NCBI RefSeq assembly: GCF_001050235.1
Contig: NZ_DF967972.1
Coordinates: 2,427,855-2,491,854 of the forward strand
DNA: 64,000 nucleotides
Origin: Longilinea arvoryzae
GTDB lineage: Bacteria > Chloroflexota > Anaerolineae > Anaerolineales > Anaerolineaceae
Reading direction: 5' to 3'
In this document: one piece after another, positions 25,210 to 34,552 of the stretch
Layout of the letters: each line of letters begins with the position of its first letter
Numbering within the stretch: position 1 is the first letter of the stretch
Translations under genes and position numbers: made by a program
Notes under the pieces: generated by a model
Databases searched by the model: none
Told to the model about the DNA's origin: nothing
Seen by the model: the letters and a program-made list of their open reading frames with translations, nothing else

Positions 25210-26262
25210 ATGGACAAGATCCGAGAACAATTCCGCAACCCGTGGGTAGCAGCCGCTGTTGGCTTTGTCATCGGCCTGATCATTGGCCTTGTCGTTTTAG
25301 GTTGGGGTTTATGGCCTGTGCAATGGAAGGATGCCGCGCCGGCGCATTTGCGCGAGGACGCCAAAGTGGACTACCTCTGCATGGCCGTTCAGGCTTTTTC
25401 CAAAGATCAGCGGGCTGACCTGGCGGCGATGCGCTGGAAGGAATTAGGATCGACCGCAGCCGATGTGCTGATCGGGATCAATTCAGGTAATTGTTCCGCT
25501 TCGCAAGCCGATTTGCTGGCTTTCCAAACGGCTGTGAAAACGCCAATCACCGCGGTACAGACCTCTCCAACAGCCGGCGGGGCTGTTTTGCCGGCAACGA
25601 CTCCGGGTGCAGTGCAACCGACCATGGCCGCAGCCGGGGAAAAGACTTCGAAGAACTCGCCGGTCTTGCTGATTGTGTCCTGCCTGCTGGTGTTGATCAT
25701 CGGCGGCGCGTTGGCTTATATCTTCTTCTTCCGAAAACGCCGCGGGACCGAGGGAACTCCGGTAGCTCGCGCGCAGGAAGTCAGCCGCGCTGCTGAACGG
25801 ACGGACTTCGAAGCCGAAGGTCAGGACCAACCCGTCGCGCAATTCATGACCACCTACATGGCGGGTGATGATCTGTATGATGACTCATTCAGCATCGACT
25901 CGGCCAGCGGTGAATTCCTGGGCGAATGCGGCGTGGGCATCTCCGAGACAATCGGTGTCGGCGACCCGAAGAAGGTAACCGCCTTCGAGGTCTGGCTGTT
26001 CGATAAGAATGATATCCAGACCATTACCAAGGTGTTGATGAGCACGCACGCATTCAATGACCCGGCGATCAGCCAGCGCCTGGCGTCGAAGGGCGAGCCC
26101 GTGCTGGTGGAACCGGGCGCCAAGGTGCTGCTCGAAACGGCGACCCTGCAATTGGAAGCGCGCGTCGTAGACATGGGGTACGGCACCGGCGCTCTGCCCA
26201 ACGAAAGCCACTTCGACCGGCTTACGCTCGAACTGGCCGTCTGGCCGAAGACCAAAGCCTGA
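25210..26262 (+). CDS. Two-membrane-segment protein of unknown function
   Basis: I do not recognise a family. The 350-residue product has a membrane helix at ~13-37 (AAVGFVIGLIIGLVVLGWGL), a ~90-residue region with two Cys (VDYLCMAVQAFSKDQ, INSGNCSASQ) that would be extracytoplasmic, a Thr/Pro/Ala linker, a second helix at ~155-178, and a cytoplasmic C-terminal region (~215-350). The C-terminal part, FSIDSASGEFLGECGVGISET to the end, looks like a compact beta-rich domain. It has its own promoter and terminator, so it is a single-gene unit. Confidence 0.75.
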   Translation: MDKIREQFRNPWVAAAVGFVIGLIIGLVVLGWGLWPVQWKDAAPAHLREDAKVDYLCMAVQAFSKDQRADLAAMRWKELGSTAADVLIGINSGNCSASQADLLAFQTAVKTPITAVQTSPTAGGAVLPATTPGAVQPTMAAAGEKTSKNSPVLLIVSCLLVLIIGGALAYIFFFRKRRGTEGTPVARAQEVSRAAERTDFEAEGQDQPVAQFMTTYMAGDDLYDDSFSIDSASGEFLGECGVGISETIGVGDPKKVTAFEVWLFDKNDIQTITKVLMSTHAFNDPAISQRLASKGEPVLVEPGAKVLLETATLQLEARVVDMGYGTGALPNESHFDRLTLELAVWPKTKA

Positions 26263-26285
26263 GGTTTTCTTCGACTTGTCCTGTG

Positions 26286-26318
26286 GATCTGCCCGTCATT
26301 CGGCGGGCAGATCTTTTT
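26286..26318 (+). terminator. Intrinsic terminator of the gene at 25210
   Basis: The 10-bp stem GATCTGCCCG/CGGGCAGATC (26286-26295 with 26304-26313) is followed by five T. Confidence 0.9.
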
Positions 26319-26321
26319 AAC

Positions 26322-26349
26322 AAAAAGCACCGGCTTTCGAGGCCGGTGC
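26322..26349 (-). terminator. Intrinsic terminator of greA
   Basis: The 8-bp stem GCACCGGC/GCCGGTGC (26327-26334 with 26342-26349) is followed on the minus strand by TTTTT. It ends the isoprenoid-dgt-greA gene series. Confidence 0.88.
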
Positions 26350-26373
26350 ATGGTTTGGTCACAATATTCGTTA

Positions 26374-26841
26374 TTACTCGATGCGAAGAATATTCAGGCG
26401 AATGGAACCGCCGGGGGTGTCGACCAGAACTTCGTCGCCAACCTGGTGCCCTAAAAGGGCCTTTCCGATCGGGGATTCGTGCGAAATCCGGCCGTTGCGC
26501 GGATCGGCTTCCTTGGGACCCACCAGGTAATACGTTTCCTCTGGAAAGCTGCCCTCCTGAATGGTCACATGCGCGCCAATTTCGACCTTATCGCGATTCT
26601 GCACCGTATCATCGATGATGACAACATTTCGGAGAAGCTGTTCGAGTTCGAGGATGCGGCCTTCCAAAAAGCCCTGGTCTTCCTTGGCCTGAATGTAATC
26701 GGCGTTTTCGGAAAGATCGCCCTGCTGGATGGCCAGGCGTAGCCGTTCGGAGAGTTTTTGACGGGCTGGTCCTTTCAAATCATCAAGTTCGGCTTTGAGG
26801 TTCTCGAGGCCTTCCTGGGTTAAGTAAGAGACATCTGCCAT
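26374..26841 (-). CDS. greA: Transcription elongation factor GreA
   Basis: GreA enters the secondary channel of RNA polymerase and stimulates cleavage of backtracked RNA. The 155-residue protein has the N-terminal coiled coil with the acidic tip LSENADYIQAKEDQGFLEGRI (the DY...E tip residues are present) and the C-terminal FKBP-like domain (SPIGKALLGHQVGDEVLV). Length is standard. It lies 99 bases after dgt and ends in a strong terminator. Whether it has its own promoter is unclear. Confidence 0.96.
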   Translation of the reverse strand: MADVSYLTQEGLENLKAELDDLKGPARQKLSERLRLAIQQGDLSENADYIQAKEDQGFLEGRILELEQLLRNVVIIDDTVQNRDKVEIGAHVTIQEGSFPEETYYLVGPKEADPRNGRISHESPIGKALLGHQVGDEVLVDTPGGSIRLNILRIE

Positions 26842-26940
26842 TCTTTTTCACCATTCTATAAATAAACTTCAAGATTGCATGATAACACCAAGAAAGAGAT
26901 ATTGCCACCCCTTTCTGAGAAAAAGTGATCGAATCGGTAA

Positions 26941-28092
26941 TCAGGGCAGTACCAGCGGATCGAACAGCTTTTGGTGCTCCTCGACGGCGTAACGATCCGT
27001 CATTCCGGCCAGATAATCGCAAATGGTGCGTTCCAGGCCGCGTTCCGCCACCAACACTTGCACGTGCGGCGGCAGGGTGTTGGGATCGTTCAAATAGGCG
27101 TTGAAAATCTCGCTCAACGTACGTTCCGCCTTTACAGCCATGCGCACCACACGATAATGGCGGTACAGTTTGGTGTACAGGAAATCCTTCAACTCGCGGT
27201 TTCGTTGGCGCATTTCATCGCTGAAACCAACGATGTTGTACGGCAGGCGTTGGACGTCTTCCGCCGATCGAATACTGTTTTCCCGCAGACGCAGGTCGGT
27301 GCTCTTGACCTGATCGGTCACCTGAATGCCAATCAACTTGCGGATGATGCGGTGACGGTTCTTTTCATCCAGTTCGCCGCCGCGCCAACCGATCAAGTCG
27401 GTGAGAATTTCCCACAGTTCCATGCCGCTGAGCATGGCGGGCGTAATCATGCCCGAACGCAGGCCGTCATCCAGATCATGCGCGGTATAAGCCAGCTCAT
27501 CGGCCACGTTGGCGATCTGGGCTTCGAGATGCCCGCGCAATTCGGGATTGAACTCACGCGCATCGGCGATATCGTACTCGGTTTCGTGCTTGACGATGCC
27601 TTCCAATACTTCCCAGGACAGGTTCAGGCCCGGGAAATCGGGATAGCGGTTTTCCAAGAATGTAACGATACGCAGGGATTGCTTATTGTGATCGAAACCG
27701 CCGTAGTCCTTCATCAGGCGGGAGAGGATCATCTCGCCCGAATGGCCAAAGGGCGGGTGACCGAGATCGTGCGCCAGGCAGATCGTCTCGATCAGATCTT
27801 CGTTTGCTCCCAGGGCGCGTGCAATGGTGCGTCCGATCTGAGTCACTTCCAGGGTGTGGGTCAGGCGGGTGCGGTAATAGTCGCCTTCGTAATTGATAAA
27901 AACCTGGGTCTTATATTCCAGGCGGCGGAAGGCGGTGGTATGCAGGATACGGTCGCGGTCGCGTTGAAAAACCGTCCGATAATCCGGTTCGGAATCAGGA
28001 AATTGGCGGCCTTTGCTCTGCGCGCTGTGAATGGCGTATGAAGCCAGATTCCGCTCCTCGTTTGCTTCCAAAAGATCGCGGGTGTATAACAT
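26941..28092 (-). CDS. dgt: dNTP triphosphohydrolase (dGTPase-like, HD superfamily)
   Basis: The 383-residue protein hydrolyses deoxynucleoside triphosphates to nucleosides and tripolyphosphate. It has the family opening DRILHTTAFRRLEYKTQVF and the HD metal motif RTRLTHTLEVTQIGRTIA...AHDLGHPPFGHSGE, with further His/Asp in the KHETEYD and AYTAHDLDDG segments. It belongs to the deoxyguanosinetriphosphate triphosphohydrolase-like group common in Gram-positives and Chloroflexi. AAGGAGG precedes the ATG. It follows the IPK gene after 19 bases. Confidence 0.94.
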   Translation of the reverse strand: MLYTRDLLEANEERNLASYAIHSAQSKGRQFPDSEPDYRTVFQRDRDRILHTTAFRRLEYKTQVFINYEGDYYRTRLTHTLEVTQIGRTIARALGANEDLIETICLAHDLGHPPFGHSGEMILSRLMKDYGGFDHNKQSLRIVTFLENRYPDFPGLNLSWEVLEGIVKHETEYDIADAREFNPELRGHLEAQIANVADELAYTAHDLDDGLRSGMITPAMLSGMELWEILTDLIGWRGGELDEKNRHRIIRKLIGIQVTDQVKSTDLRLRENSIRSAEDVQRLPYNIVGFSDEMRQRNRELKDFLYTKLYRHYRVVRMAVKAERTLSEIFNAYLNDPNTLPPHVQVLVAERGLERTICDYLAGMTDRYAVEEHQKLFDPLVLP

Positions 28093-28111
28093 AACTCGAC
28101 CTCCTTTATGT

Positions 28112-28918
28112 TCAGGCCGACAGCAAAGTTCCGGATTCAGCGCCCAAGAGGGCTCGTTCGATAGAATTCGATTCTACGCCAGAGAAGATGCGAATTTCAA
28201 GCCGTGGATTGGCGCGGATGACATCCAGCATCCGCGAGACTTTTTGAGTCATCCCGCCGGTCACGTCGACGCCGGCGGATGCGCCGAGCGCCGGGGCGAT
28301 TTTCGTGTAGTCATTCAGATGTATCCGGTCGAACAATTGCTTGCAGGCCGGATAATCCGACCAGACACCGGGTTCGACGCCTGCCAGCAGGATGCGCTGC
28401 GGTTCGAGGCGTGGAGCCAGGTGAAAGAACTGATCTTCCGTGGAAAGGATAGTCCCGCCGAGGATCGTATCGAAGACGACATCTCCCTGAATCACCGGGA
28501 TGAGATCATGTTGCAGGGCTTTCTGCAGCGTTTCTGTTTCGCAGCGCAAAACGGCGCGCTTCGAGGTGATGGCGATCGCCGAAGCAGGGAAGGCCATTAC
28601 CGGCAGACCGGCCTGGACGAGGGCATCCATGACGATTTCATTCAATGCACGGGCTTCCTTCCACACTTCAGCAAAACCACGCCACTCGAGCGAGGTATGA
28701 ACGCCGGTGTAGGTGCCGTATTTTTGGGCTGCAAAATGGCCAAAGGATCCGGAACCATGGCCCAAAACCAGGCTTAAATCCGGATCCTTTTGCAGGGCAG
28801 CGGAAATTTCTCGGGCCAGGCGCGTCAGCACCTCTCGCCGGGCCGTGTGCGCGGTTGCCTTATCCGTAATCAATGAACCGCCTAATTTCAGGAAAACCAG
28901 ACGACGGGTTGTTTGCAT
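28112..28918 (-). CDS. Isopentenyl phosphate kinase
   Basis: IPK converts isopentenyl phosphate to isopentenyl diphosphate in the alternative mevalonate pathway of archaea and some Chloroflexi. The 268-residue amino-acid-kinase-fold protein has FLKLGGSLITDK, then GHGSGSFGH with the conserved catalytic His (residue 61), and the nucleotide-site segment VDVTGGMTQKV. The KLGG motif starts at residue 11, so the ATG at 28918 must be used, which makes this gene overlap the mevalonate kinase gene by 59 bases in another frame. A different amino-acid-kinase substrate is unlikely given the neighbour. Confidence 0.9.
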   Translation of the reverse strand: MQTTRRLVFLKLGGSLITDKATAHTARREVLTRLAREISAALQKDPDLSLVLGHGSGSFGHFAAQKYGTYTGVHTSLEWRGFAEVWKEARALNEIVMDALVQAGLPVMAFPASAIAITSKRAVLRCETETLQKALQHDLIPVIQGDVVFDTILGGTILSTEDQFFHLAPRLEPQRILLAGVEPGVWSDYPACKQLFDRIHLNDYTKIAPALGASAGVDVTGGMTQKVSRMLDVIRANPRLEIRIFSGVESNSIERALLGAESGTLLSA

Positions 28919-29894
28919 TTCCTAATCCCTCCGTAGGACCCAAGATCGGAGCAACGGTCGTTATCCAGGTGTGGACCGCACCGGCAGCTATCAGCGCCCG
29001 TTCGACCCTGGAAGCCGTCTGCGGAGAAACCAGCGCGATCATATTGCCGCCGCGTCCGCCTCCGGATAGCTTGGCTCCCATTGCTCCGTTGGCCAGGGCT
29101 GCCTCGACCAGCAAGTCGAGTTCCGGTGAAGAAATCGTCAATTCTTTCAAGAGGCGTTGATTGTGGTTCATCAATTCGCCCAGGTTGTCGATCATCCCGG
29201 CCTGAATATACCCGCGCGCCTGGCGAACGATGTCGCCTATGGCGGTGAAGGCGCGATCGATCGATTCGGGATCGGCCTGGTGCAGGCGCTGCACATCGGC
29301 CACGACTGCCGCCGTGGAACTTTGCACGCCGCTGTCGCCGATCACCAGGGTAAAGGGCCTGGCGGCGATCAACGTCTCGAAAGGCTGGCCGCGCACGAAA
29401 TAAACTGGCTGCTCGAAAGCGACGACCGTATTGTCGATGCCGGACGGATTGCCATGCTGGCGCCGTTCAACCCGATAAGCCAGTTCAGACACGATATCGT
29501 TGGACAACGGACGGCCCAGGAAAGCTGATACGGCGCGGATGATGGCGATGGCCGTGGCAGCGCTGGAGCCGAAACCGCCTGCAAGCGGGATGCTGGAGGA
29601 CAGATGCACCTGCATGGCCGGCAGACGTTGCGCGCCGAGGTGGCCAGCGGTGAGTAAAATTGCCAGCACAAGCGGGTGATCGTCGGGTAATTCATCGATC
29701 AGCGAATCGAGGTGGATATCCGGCGCGATCAGGCGCACCTGACCATTCGGGGCTGCGGGAATGGCGCTGATGACCGCGCGCGCCTGAACAATGCTCACCG
29801 GCACGGCAATGGCGGGCTGCCCGTAGACCACGGCATGCTCACCGAATAATATGATTTTTCCTGGAGCAGTAGCGGATAAGGCTGTCATCGTCAT
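28860..29894 (-). CDS. mvk: Mevalonate kinase
   Basis: GHMP kinase that phosphorylates mevalonate. From the ATG at 29894 the protein has 344 residues. The visible motifs are ATAPGKIILFGEHAVVYGQPA, the P-loop-like PLAGGFGSSAATAIA, and GAMGAKLSGGGRGGNMIAL near the C terminus. A longer frame to 30026 overlaps the UbiA gene and has no family match, so it is rejected. An ATG two codons inside (29888) is possible. The UbiA stop is two bases upstream. The C terminus is a little longer than usual and overlaps the IPK gene. Confidence 0.94.
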   Translation of the reverse strand: MTMTALSATAPGKIILFGEHAVVYGQPAIAVPVSIVQARAVISAIPAAPNGQVRLIAPDIHLDSLIDELPDDHPLVLAILLTAGHLGAQRLPAMQVHLSSSIPLAGGFGSSAATAIAIIRAVSAFLGRPLSNDIVSELAYRVERRQHGNPSGIDNTVVAFEQPVYFVRGQPFETLIAARPFTLVIGDSGVQSSTAAVVADVQRLHQADPESIDRAFTAIGDIVRQARGYIQAGMIDNLGELMNHNQRLLKELTISSPELDLLVEAALANGAMGAKLSGGGRGGNMIALVSPQTASRVERALIAAGAVHTWITTVAPILGPTEGLGNANNPSSGFPEIRRFIDYG

Positions 29895-29896
29895 TT

Positions 29897-30775
29897 TTAC
29901 TTGGCAAGCAAATAAAAGATGACCAACACAGAAATTCCCCACAGCAGGATGTCGATCTGGAACGGCCGGTCTTTCAGCAGAATTTCTTCCGGAGCGCCGC
30001 CTTCCTTCTTGACTTGAATCAGCCACAAATAACGAAAAACGCCGTACATGACGAAGGGAATGGTCAGCATCATGGCGTGATTGGAAGGCAGATTGGGAGC
30101 CGAAAAGGTATACAGGCTGTAGGCAATGATGGTGGTGCTGGAGACGATCGTGATCATCTGGTCGAGGAAGGGCAGGGTATATCCATCCAGGACCTTGCGA
30201 TGATTGTTCGCGCCGTTTTGCAGCAGGTTAAGTTCGGCGCGGCGTTTACCAAAGCCGATATACAGGGCGCCCAGGGTGGTCACCACGTAAAGCCAGGGGG
30301 AGAAGCGCTCCACCTGGATCAGGGTAACCCCGGCCGCAACCCGCAGAACGAACCCGGCGGCGATGATCAGCACATCCACGATGAGGACATTCTTGAGGTA
30401 GAGCGAATACGCCAGGTTGATCACGAAATAGAACAGCGAGATCAGGAAGAACTCTGGCGAGAGCAGGAAAGTCAACGGGAAAGTGACGCCCAGCAGAACG
30501 ACCACCGCACCCACGGCGACCGGGACAGACAGCTCGCCGGAGGCAATGGGACGATTGCGTTTGACGGGATGCTGCCGGTCGGCTTCGACATCTTTAATGT
30601 CGTTTATAATATACACACTGCTGGACAAGAGACAAAACAGCAACATTCCGCCGATCGAACGCAAAACAGGATCGATTGCGCCGAACAACTGCCGGTCAAA
30701 GACCAAAGCGGCGATGACGAAGATGTTTTTAGTCCACTGGCGTGGACGCATGGTCTTTAGAATGGCCTTAAGCAT
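29897..30775 (-). CDS. UbiA-family polyprenyl-phosphate phosphoribosyltransferase-like membrane enzyme
   Basis: A 292-residue, roughly eight-helix membrane protein. Motif I is YIINDIKDVEADRQHPVK with NRPIASGELS following, and a second Asp-containing loop lies in FGKRRAELNLL. These features match decaprenyl-phosphate phosphoribosyltransferase (DPPR synthase, as in mycobacteria) better than quinone prenyltransferases. DPPR synthase joins phosphoribosyl diphosphate to a polyprenyl phosphate, the first step to lipid-linked arabinose or ribose. It sits first in an operon with mevalonate kinase and IPK and divergent from the gene that precedes the glycan locus. Substrate is inference. Confidence 0.85.
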   Translation of the reverse strand: MLKAILKTMRPRQWTKNIFVIAALVFDRQLFGAIDPVLRSIGGMLLFCLLSSSVYIINDIKDVEADRQHPVKRNRPIASGELSVPVAVGAVVVLLGVTFPLTFLLSPEFFLISLFYFVINLAYSLYLKNVLIVDVLIIAAGFVLRVAAGVTLIQVERFSPWLYVVTTLGALYIGFGKRRAELNLLQNGANNHRKVLDGYTLPFLDQMITIVSSTTIIAYSLYTFSAPNLPSNHAMMLTIPFVMYGVFRYLWLIQVKKEGGAPEEILLKDRPFQIDILLWGISVLVIFYLLAK

Positions 30776-30782
30776 AGCGTTT

Positions 30783-30788
30783 ATGATA
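30783..30788 (-). promoter_or_regulatory. Extended -10 of the isoprenoid operon, likely leaderless
   Basis: On the minus strand TGATATCAT gives -10 TATCAT (30783-30788). Only seven bases separate it from the UbiA ATG. The -35 is weak. Confidence 0.45.
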
Positions 30789-30834
30789 TCACATCTCCTT
30801 TCTGCGCCGAACAGAAGGCGGCCACGAAGTTTGT

Positions 30835-31665
30835 ATGCCCACTCTTCATAAAACTCGCCTCGACATTTTGCTCACCGAACGCGGTCTGGCTGAAAGCCGG
30901 ACCCAGGCGCAACGCCTGGTGATGGCCGGTCAGGTGCGCGTGGACGGACAGGTGGCCGCCAAACCCTCCGAAAAAGTGCTGGAGAATGCTGCGATTTCGG
31001 TGGATCACGGACCGCGGTTTGTTTCGCGGGGTGGTGAAAAACTGGAGGGCGCGCTGCAGGCTTTTGGCTTGCAGCAGTTGGATGGGATGATCTGCGCTGA
31101 TCTGGGTGCCTCCACAGGTGGGTTTACCGATTGCATGCTGCAGCACGGGGCCGCCCGGGTGTATGCGGTGGATGTCGGGTATGGCATTTTACATTGGAAG
31201 CTCAGGAACGATCCGCGCGTGGTGGTGATGGAGCGCGTCAATGCCCGATACGTGAGCGGCTTTCCCGAACCGGTGCAATTCGTAACCATCGATGCTTCTT
31301 TTATTTCACTTAAGATTCTGCTACCGGTGGTCAAAACCTGGTGGTTGCAATCCCAGGGCCAGGTGGTGGCGTTGATCAAGCCCCAATTCGAGGCCGGGCG
31401 CGAAGAAGTCGCCCGTGGAGATGGGGTGGTGCGTGACGCCGCCGTGCATCGATCAGTTCTGGAGCAAGTGCTTGCATTCACGACCCAGGAGGGTTTTGGC
31501 GTTCGCGGTCTGGTGCGCTCCTCACTGTTGGGGCCAAAAGGGAATACCGAATTTCTGGTCTGGCTGGAATATCCGGCCAGGCAGGCGGCGGATGTGAACG
31601 CGTTGATCGAACAGGCCGTGCAATCCCCTCTGCCGGATGGTGAGGGTCGGCGTGCTCTCGAATGA
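30835..31665 (+). CDS. tlyA: TlyA family rRNA 2'-O-methyltransferase / hemolysin-A-like protein
   Basis: The 276-residue protein has an N-terminal S4 RNA-binding domain (~5-65, RLDILLTERGLAESRTQAQRLVMAGQVRVDG) and an FtsJ-type SAM methyltransferase domain (~68-260) with FVSRGGEKLEGAL, DLGASTGGFTDCML and FVTIDASFISLK. TlyA methylates the 2'-OH of cytidines in 16S and/or 23S rRNA and in mycobacteria determines capreomycin sensitivity. It is divergent from the UbiA gene with a 59-base gap, and lepA follows after 45 bases. Confidence 0.94.
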   Translation: MPTLHKTRLDILLTERGLAESRTQAQRLVMAGQVRVDGQVAAKPSEKVLENAAISVDHGPRFVSRGGEKLEGALQAFGLQQLDGMICADLGASTGGFTDCMLQHGAARVYAVDVGYGILHWKLRNDPRVVVMERVNARYVSGFPEPVQFVTIDASFISLKILLPVVKTWWLQSQGQVVALIKPQFEAGREEVARGDGVVRDAAVHRSVLEQVLAFTTQEGFGVRGLVRSSLLGPKGNTEFLVWLEYPARQAADVNALIEQAVQSPLPDGEGRRALE

Positions 31666-31693
31666 AGCTCTGAATAATGAAGGGAAAGTAGGG

Positions 31694-31699
31694 TATACT
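31694..31699 (+). promoter_or_regulatory. -10 element in front of lepA
   Basis: TATACT lies 11 bases before the lepA ATG, with only a weak CTGAAT-like -35. A transcript from it would have a leader of about five bases or fewer. Confidence 0.4.
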
Positions 31700-31710
31700 A
31701 AGCCCCGATT

Positions 31711-33513
31711 ATGAATACCGATCATATCCGCAATTTTTGTATCATTGCTCACATCGATCATGGCAAATCGACGCTGGCTGATCGCTTGCTGCAGATCACC
31801 GGCACGATCAGTGACCGCGATATGGTCGAGCAGGTCCTGGATACGATGGACCTGGAACGCGAAAAAGGCGTCACCATCAAAGCCTCTGCGGTGCGCATGA
31901 GCTACACCGCAAAGGACGGCGGTACCTACGAACTCAATCTGATCGATACGCCCGGGCATGTCGACTTCAATTATGAGGTCAGCCGCGCCCTGGAAGCCTG
32001 CGAAGGCGCCATTCTGGTGGTGGACGCGACCCAGGGCATCGAAGCGCAGACCCTCGCCAATCTCTACCTGGCGCTGGAAAGCGACCTGGAGATCATCCCG
32101 GTCATCAATAAGATCGACTTACCCTCAGCCATGCCGGATGAAGTCGCCGAAGCGCTTGAAAGTCTGCTGGGTATTCCGGCCGAAGATATTCCACGCATTT
32201 CCGCCAAGGAAGGTATCCATATCAATCAGGTGCTGGAGGCGATCGTGAATCGCGTTCCGCCGCCCAAGGGTAACGAAAATGTTCCGCTGCGGGCGTTGAT
32301 TTTCGATTCTCATTACGATCCTTATAAAGGCGTGGTGGCCTATATCCGGGTCGTCGAAGGTCATTTGCGGAATACCGACTCGCTGCGCTTGATGGCGAAC
32401 AACACGGATGTTCGCCCGGTTGAAATCGGTTACTTCGCGCCAGGCATGCGCCCGGTGGATGAACTTGACTCGGGAGATGTTGGCTATATCGCCACCGGCC
32501 TGAAAACCGTGTCCGAATGTCGCGTCGGCGATACCATCACCCTGACGGCGTCCCCGGCAGCCGAACCCTTGCCCGGCTACCTGCATCCCAAGCCGATGGT
32601 GTTCGCGGGGATTTACCCGGTGGAAGGGGAAGATTACAGTAACCTGAAGGACGCGCTTGAAAAGCTCCAGCTTAACGACGCGTCTCTGACGTTCGAGCCT
32701 GAAAAATCGCAGGCGCTTAACTTCGGTTTCCGCTGCGGCTTTCTGGGCCTGTTCCACATGGAAATCATCCAGGAACGTCTAGAACGCGAGTATGACCTGG
32801 ACATCGTTGTGACGGCGCCTTCGGTGGAATATCAGGTTATTCTGCTGGACGGCACGCAGATGGTGGTCGATTCGCCGGTCCAACTGCCGGACGAAAGCAC
32901 CATCGCTGAAATTCGCGAGCCCTGGATGGGACTGGACATCTTCTCGCCGACCGAATTCTTCGGCACCATCATGGACCTGGCCAACAAACGCCGGGCCGAG
33001 TTCAGAGCCCAGGATCATCCGTCCCCCAATCGGGTGCACCTTTCCTTCGAGATCCCGCTGTCGGAATTGATCGTCGATTTCTTCGACGATCTCAAATCCC
33101 GCACGCGCGGATATGCTTCGATGGACTACCATTTCGAAGGATATCGCGCCGGCAATCTGGTGAAGGTGGAAGTGCTGGTGGGTGGCGAGGTGGTGGACGC
33201 GCTGGCTGCCATCGTCCATAAAGAGGATGCTTATCATAAGGGGCAGCGGCTGGTCACCAAGCTCAAAGAGATCATTCCACGGCAACTGTTCGATGTGGCC
33301 GTTCAGGCTTCGGCAGACGGCCGGATCATCTCGCGTGCCAACGTCAAAGCGTTGCGCAAGGATGTGCTGGCCAAATGCTATGGCGGCGATATCTCCCGCA
33401 AGAAGAAACTGCTGGAAAAGCAGAAAAAAGGCAAGCGCCGCATGAAGATGGTCGGCAACGTCGAGATACCGCAAGAAGCCTTCATGGCGGTATTGCGCCT
33501 GGAGGAAGAGTGA
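31711..33513 (+). CDS. lepA: Elongation factor 4 (LepA)
   Basis: Translational GTPase that acts on stalled or aberrant ribosome states. The 600-residue protein has the P-loop AHIDHGKST (13-21), a KGVTIKA switch, [16 protein letters not shown], and the LepA-specific C-terminal domain with the basic ending [14 protein letters not shown]...[13 protein letters not shown]. Length is normal. The final TGA overlaps the GTG start of the next membrane protein. Confidence 0.97.
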   Translation: MNTDHIRNFCIIAHIDHGKSTLADRLLQITGTISDRDMVEQVLDTMDLEREKGVTIKASAVRMSYTAKDGGTYELNLIDTPGHVDFNYEVSRALEACEGAILVVDATQGIEAQTLANLYLALESDLEIIPVINKIDLPSAMPDEVAEALESLLGIPAEDIPRISAKEGIHINQVLEAIVNRVPPPKGNENVPLRALIFDSHYDPYKGVVAYIRVVEGHLRNTDSLRLMANNTDVRPVEIGYFAPGMRPVDELDSGDVGYIATGLKTVSECRVGDTITLTASPAAEPLPGYLHPKPMVFAGIYPVEGEDYSNLKDALEKLQLNDASLTFEPEKSQALNFGFRCGFLGLFHMEIIQERLEREYDLDIVVTAPSVEYQVILLDGTQMVVDSPVQLPDESTIAEIREPWMGLDIFSPTEFFGTIMDLANKRRAEFRAQDHPSPNRVHLSFEIPLSELIVDFFDDLKSRTRGYASMDYHFEGYRAGNLVKVEVLVGGEVVDALAAIVHKEDAYHKGQRLVTKLKEIIPRQLFDVAVQASADGRIISRANVKALRKDVLAKCYGGDISRKKKLLEKQKKGKRRMKMVGNVEIPQEAFMAVLRLEEE

Positions 33514-34526
33514 CGCAGGGGATAAAGACTTCCAAACGCAAGGACTGGCTGCGCTGGCTGCCGGGCGTCGGTATCAGTGTGGTGGCGTTGTTCGTCGTCT
33601 TCCGGCTGGCGCGTTGGGATGGTCTTTCGACTGCGTTCACCACCATCAATTGGAAGTACATCGGGCTGTCGGGTTTGTTCACCACAGCCTTCCTGTTTGT
33701 GCGCAGCCAGGCATGGCGCGCCCTGCTGAACAATCGGCCGAGTTATAAAGATACGTTCTTCGTCGTCAACGAAGGTTATTTGCTCAATAATCTCTTCCCG
33801 CTGCGCGCCGGCGAAATTGGCCGGGCGGTGATCATGGGGCGCATGACCGGTTGGGGACCGTTTCACATCCTTTCCACCATTGTCATCGAACGCGTCTTCG
33901 ATCTACTGCTGGCAGCCGGAATGCTGCTGGGAACGCTGCCGCTCGTCCTGGGCGCAGTTTCCTGGGGCAAACCGGTGGCGATCGCGACCCTGCTGGTCAT
34001 GGGCAGCGCCTTGGTGATCCTGTTCCTCATGGCCCGAAACCGGGCCGTGGTGGACCGGTTGGTCGTCAAATTCGGCAGCCATTGGAAGTTCGTCGAGAAA
34101 TATATTGCTCCGCAGGTGGAGAAACTGCTGGACGGACTGAGCGCGCTGGCCAACCCCCGGCAGTTTCTGCTCGCTTTCGGGTTGATTTGTGTCTGCTGGA
34201 TGATTGCCATTTTTCAATATTACATGGTGATCCTGCCCATCGTGCCGCACGCGCCGGTTTGGTATGGGGCGTTCACGGTAACCGTGGTAGCGTTGGGCGC
34301 GGCCATTCCTTCCGCGCCGGCAGCGTTGGGCGTTTTCGAAGCCTCCATCGTCGGAGCCATGGCCGTTCTGGGAATCGATCATGCCACAGCTTTGGCGGTT
34401 GGAATCAGCCTGCATTTTTTGCAGTTCGCGATCACAGCCATTTTTGGTTTCATCGGCCTTGTCACTCAAAGGCGTTCATTGGGTTCGCTCTTTTCTGAAA
34501 CGCGCATGCAGCAGCAAGCAAACTGA
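33510..34526 (+). CDS. Flippase-like membrane protein (lysylphosphatidylglycerol synthase TM / AglD-type)
   Basis: The start is taken as the GTG at 33510 overlapping the lepA stop; the longer upstream frame lies inside lepA. The 338-residue protein has about eight membrane segments and the family features [35 protein letters not shown] and [19 protein letters not shown]. This is the LPG_synthase_TM/UPF0104 family, whose members are found in glycolipid and N-glycan loci and are thought to move or process lipid-linked sugars. It begins the glycan locus and is followed by the epimerase after 26 bases. Confidence 0.88.
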   Translation: MTQGIKTSKRKDWLRWLPGVGISVVALFVVFRLARWDGLSTAFTTINWKYIGLSGLFTTAFLFVRSQAWRALLNNRPSYKDTFFVVNEGYLLNNLFPLRAGEIGRAVIMGRMTGWGPFHILSTIVIERVFDLLLAAGMLLGTLPLVLGAVSWGKPVAIATLLVMGSALVILFLMARNRAVVDRLVVKFGSHWKFVEKYIAPQVEKLLDGLSALANPRQFLLAFGLICVCWMIAIFQYYMVILPIVPHAPVWYGAFTVTVVALGAAIPSAPAALGVFEASIVGAMAVLGIDHATALAVGISLHFLQFAITAIFGFIGLVTQRRSLGSLFSETRMQQQAN

Positions 34527-34552
34527 GCGCAAATCTTTCTTCGGAGGCATGC

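Noticed and set aside
26971..28041. A 356-residue plus-strand frame opposite dgt
   Set aside because: dgt on the minus strand has HD motifs, a strong ribosome site and operon context; the plus frame has none of these.
29895..30026. Longer mevalonate kinase start overlapping the UbiA gene
   Set aside because: The extra 44 residues lie inside a membrane protein gene and precede the standard ATAPGKIILFGEHA start of the family.
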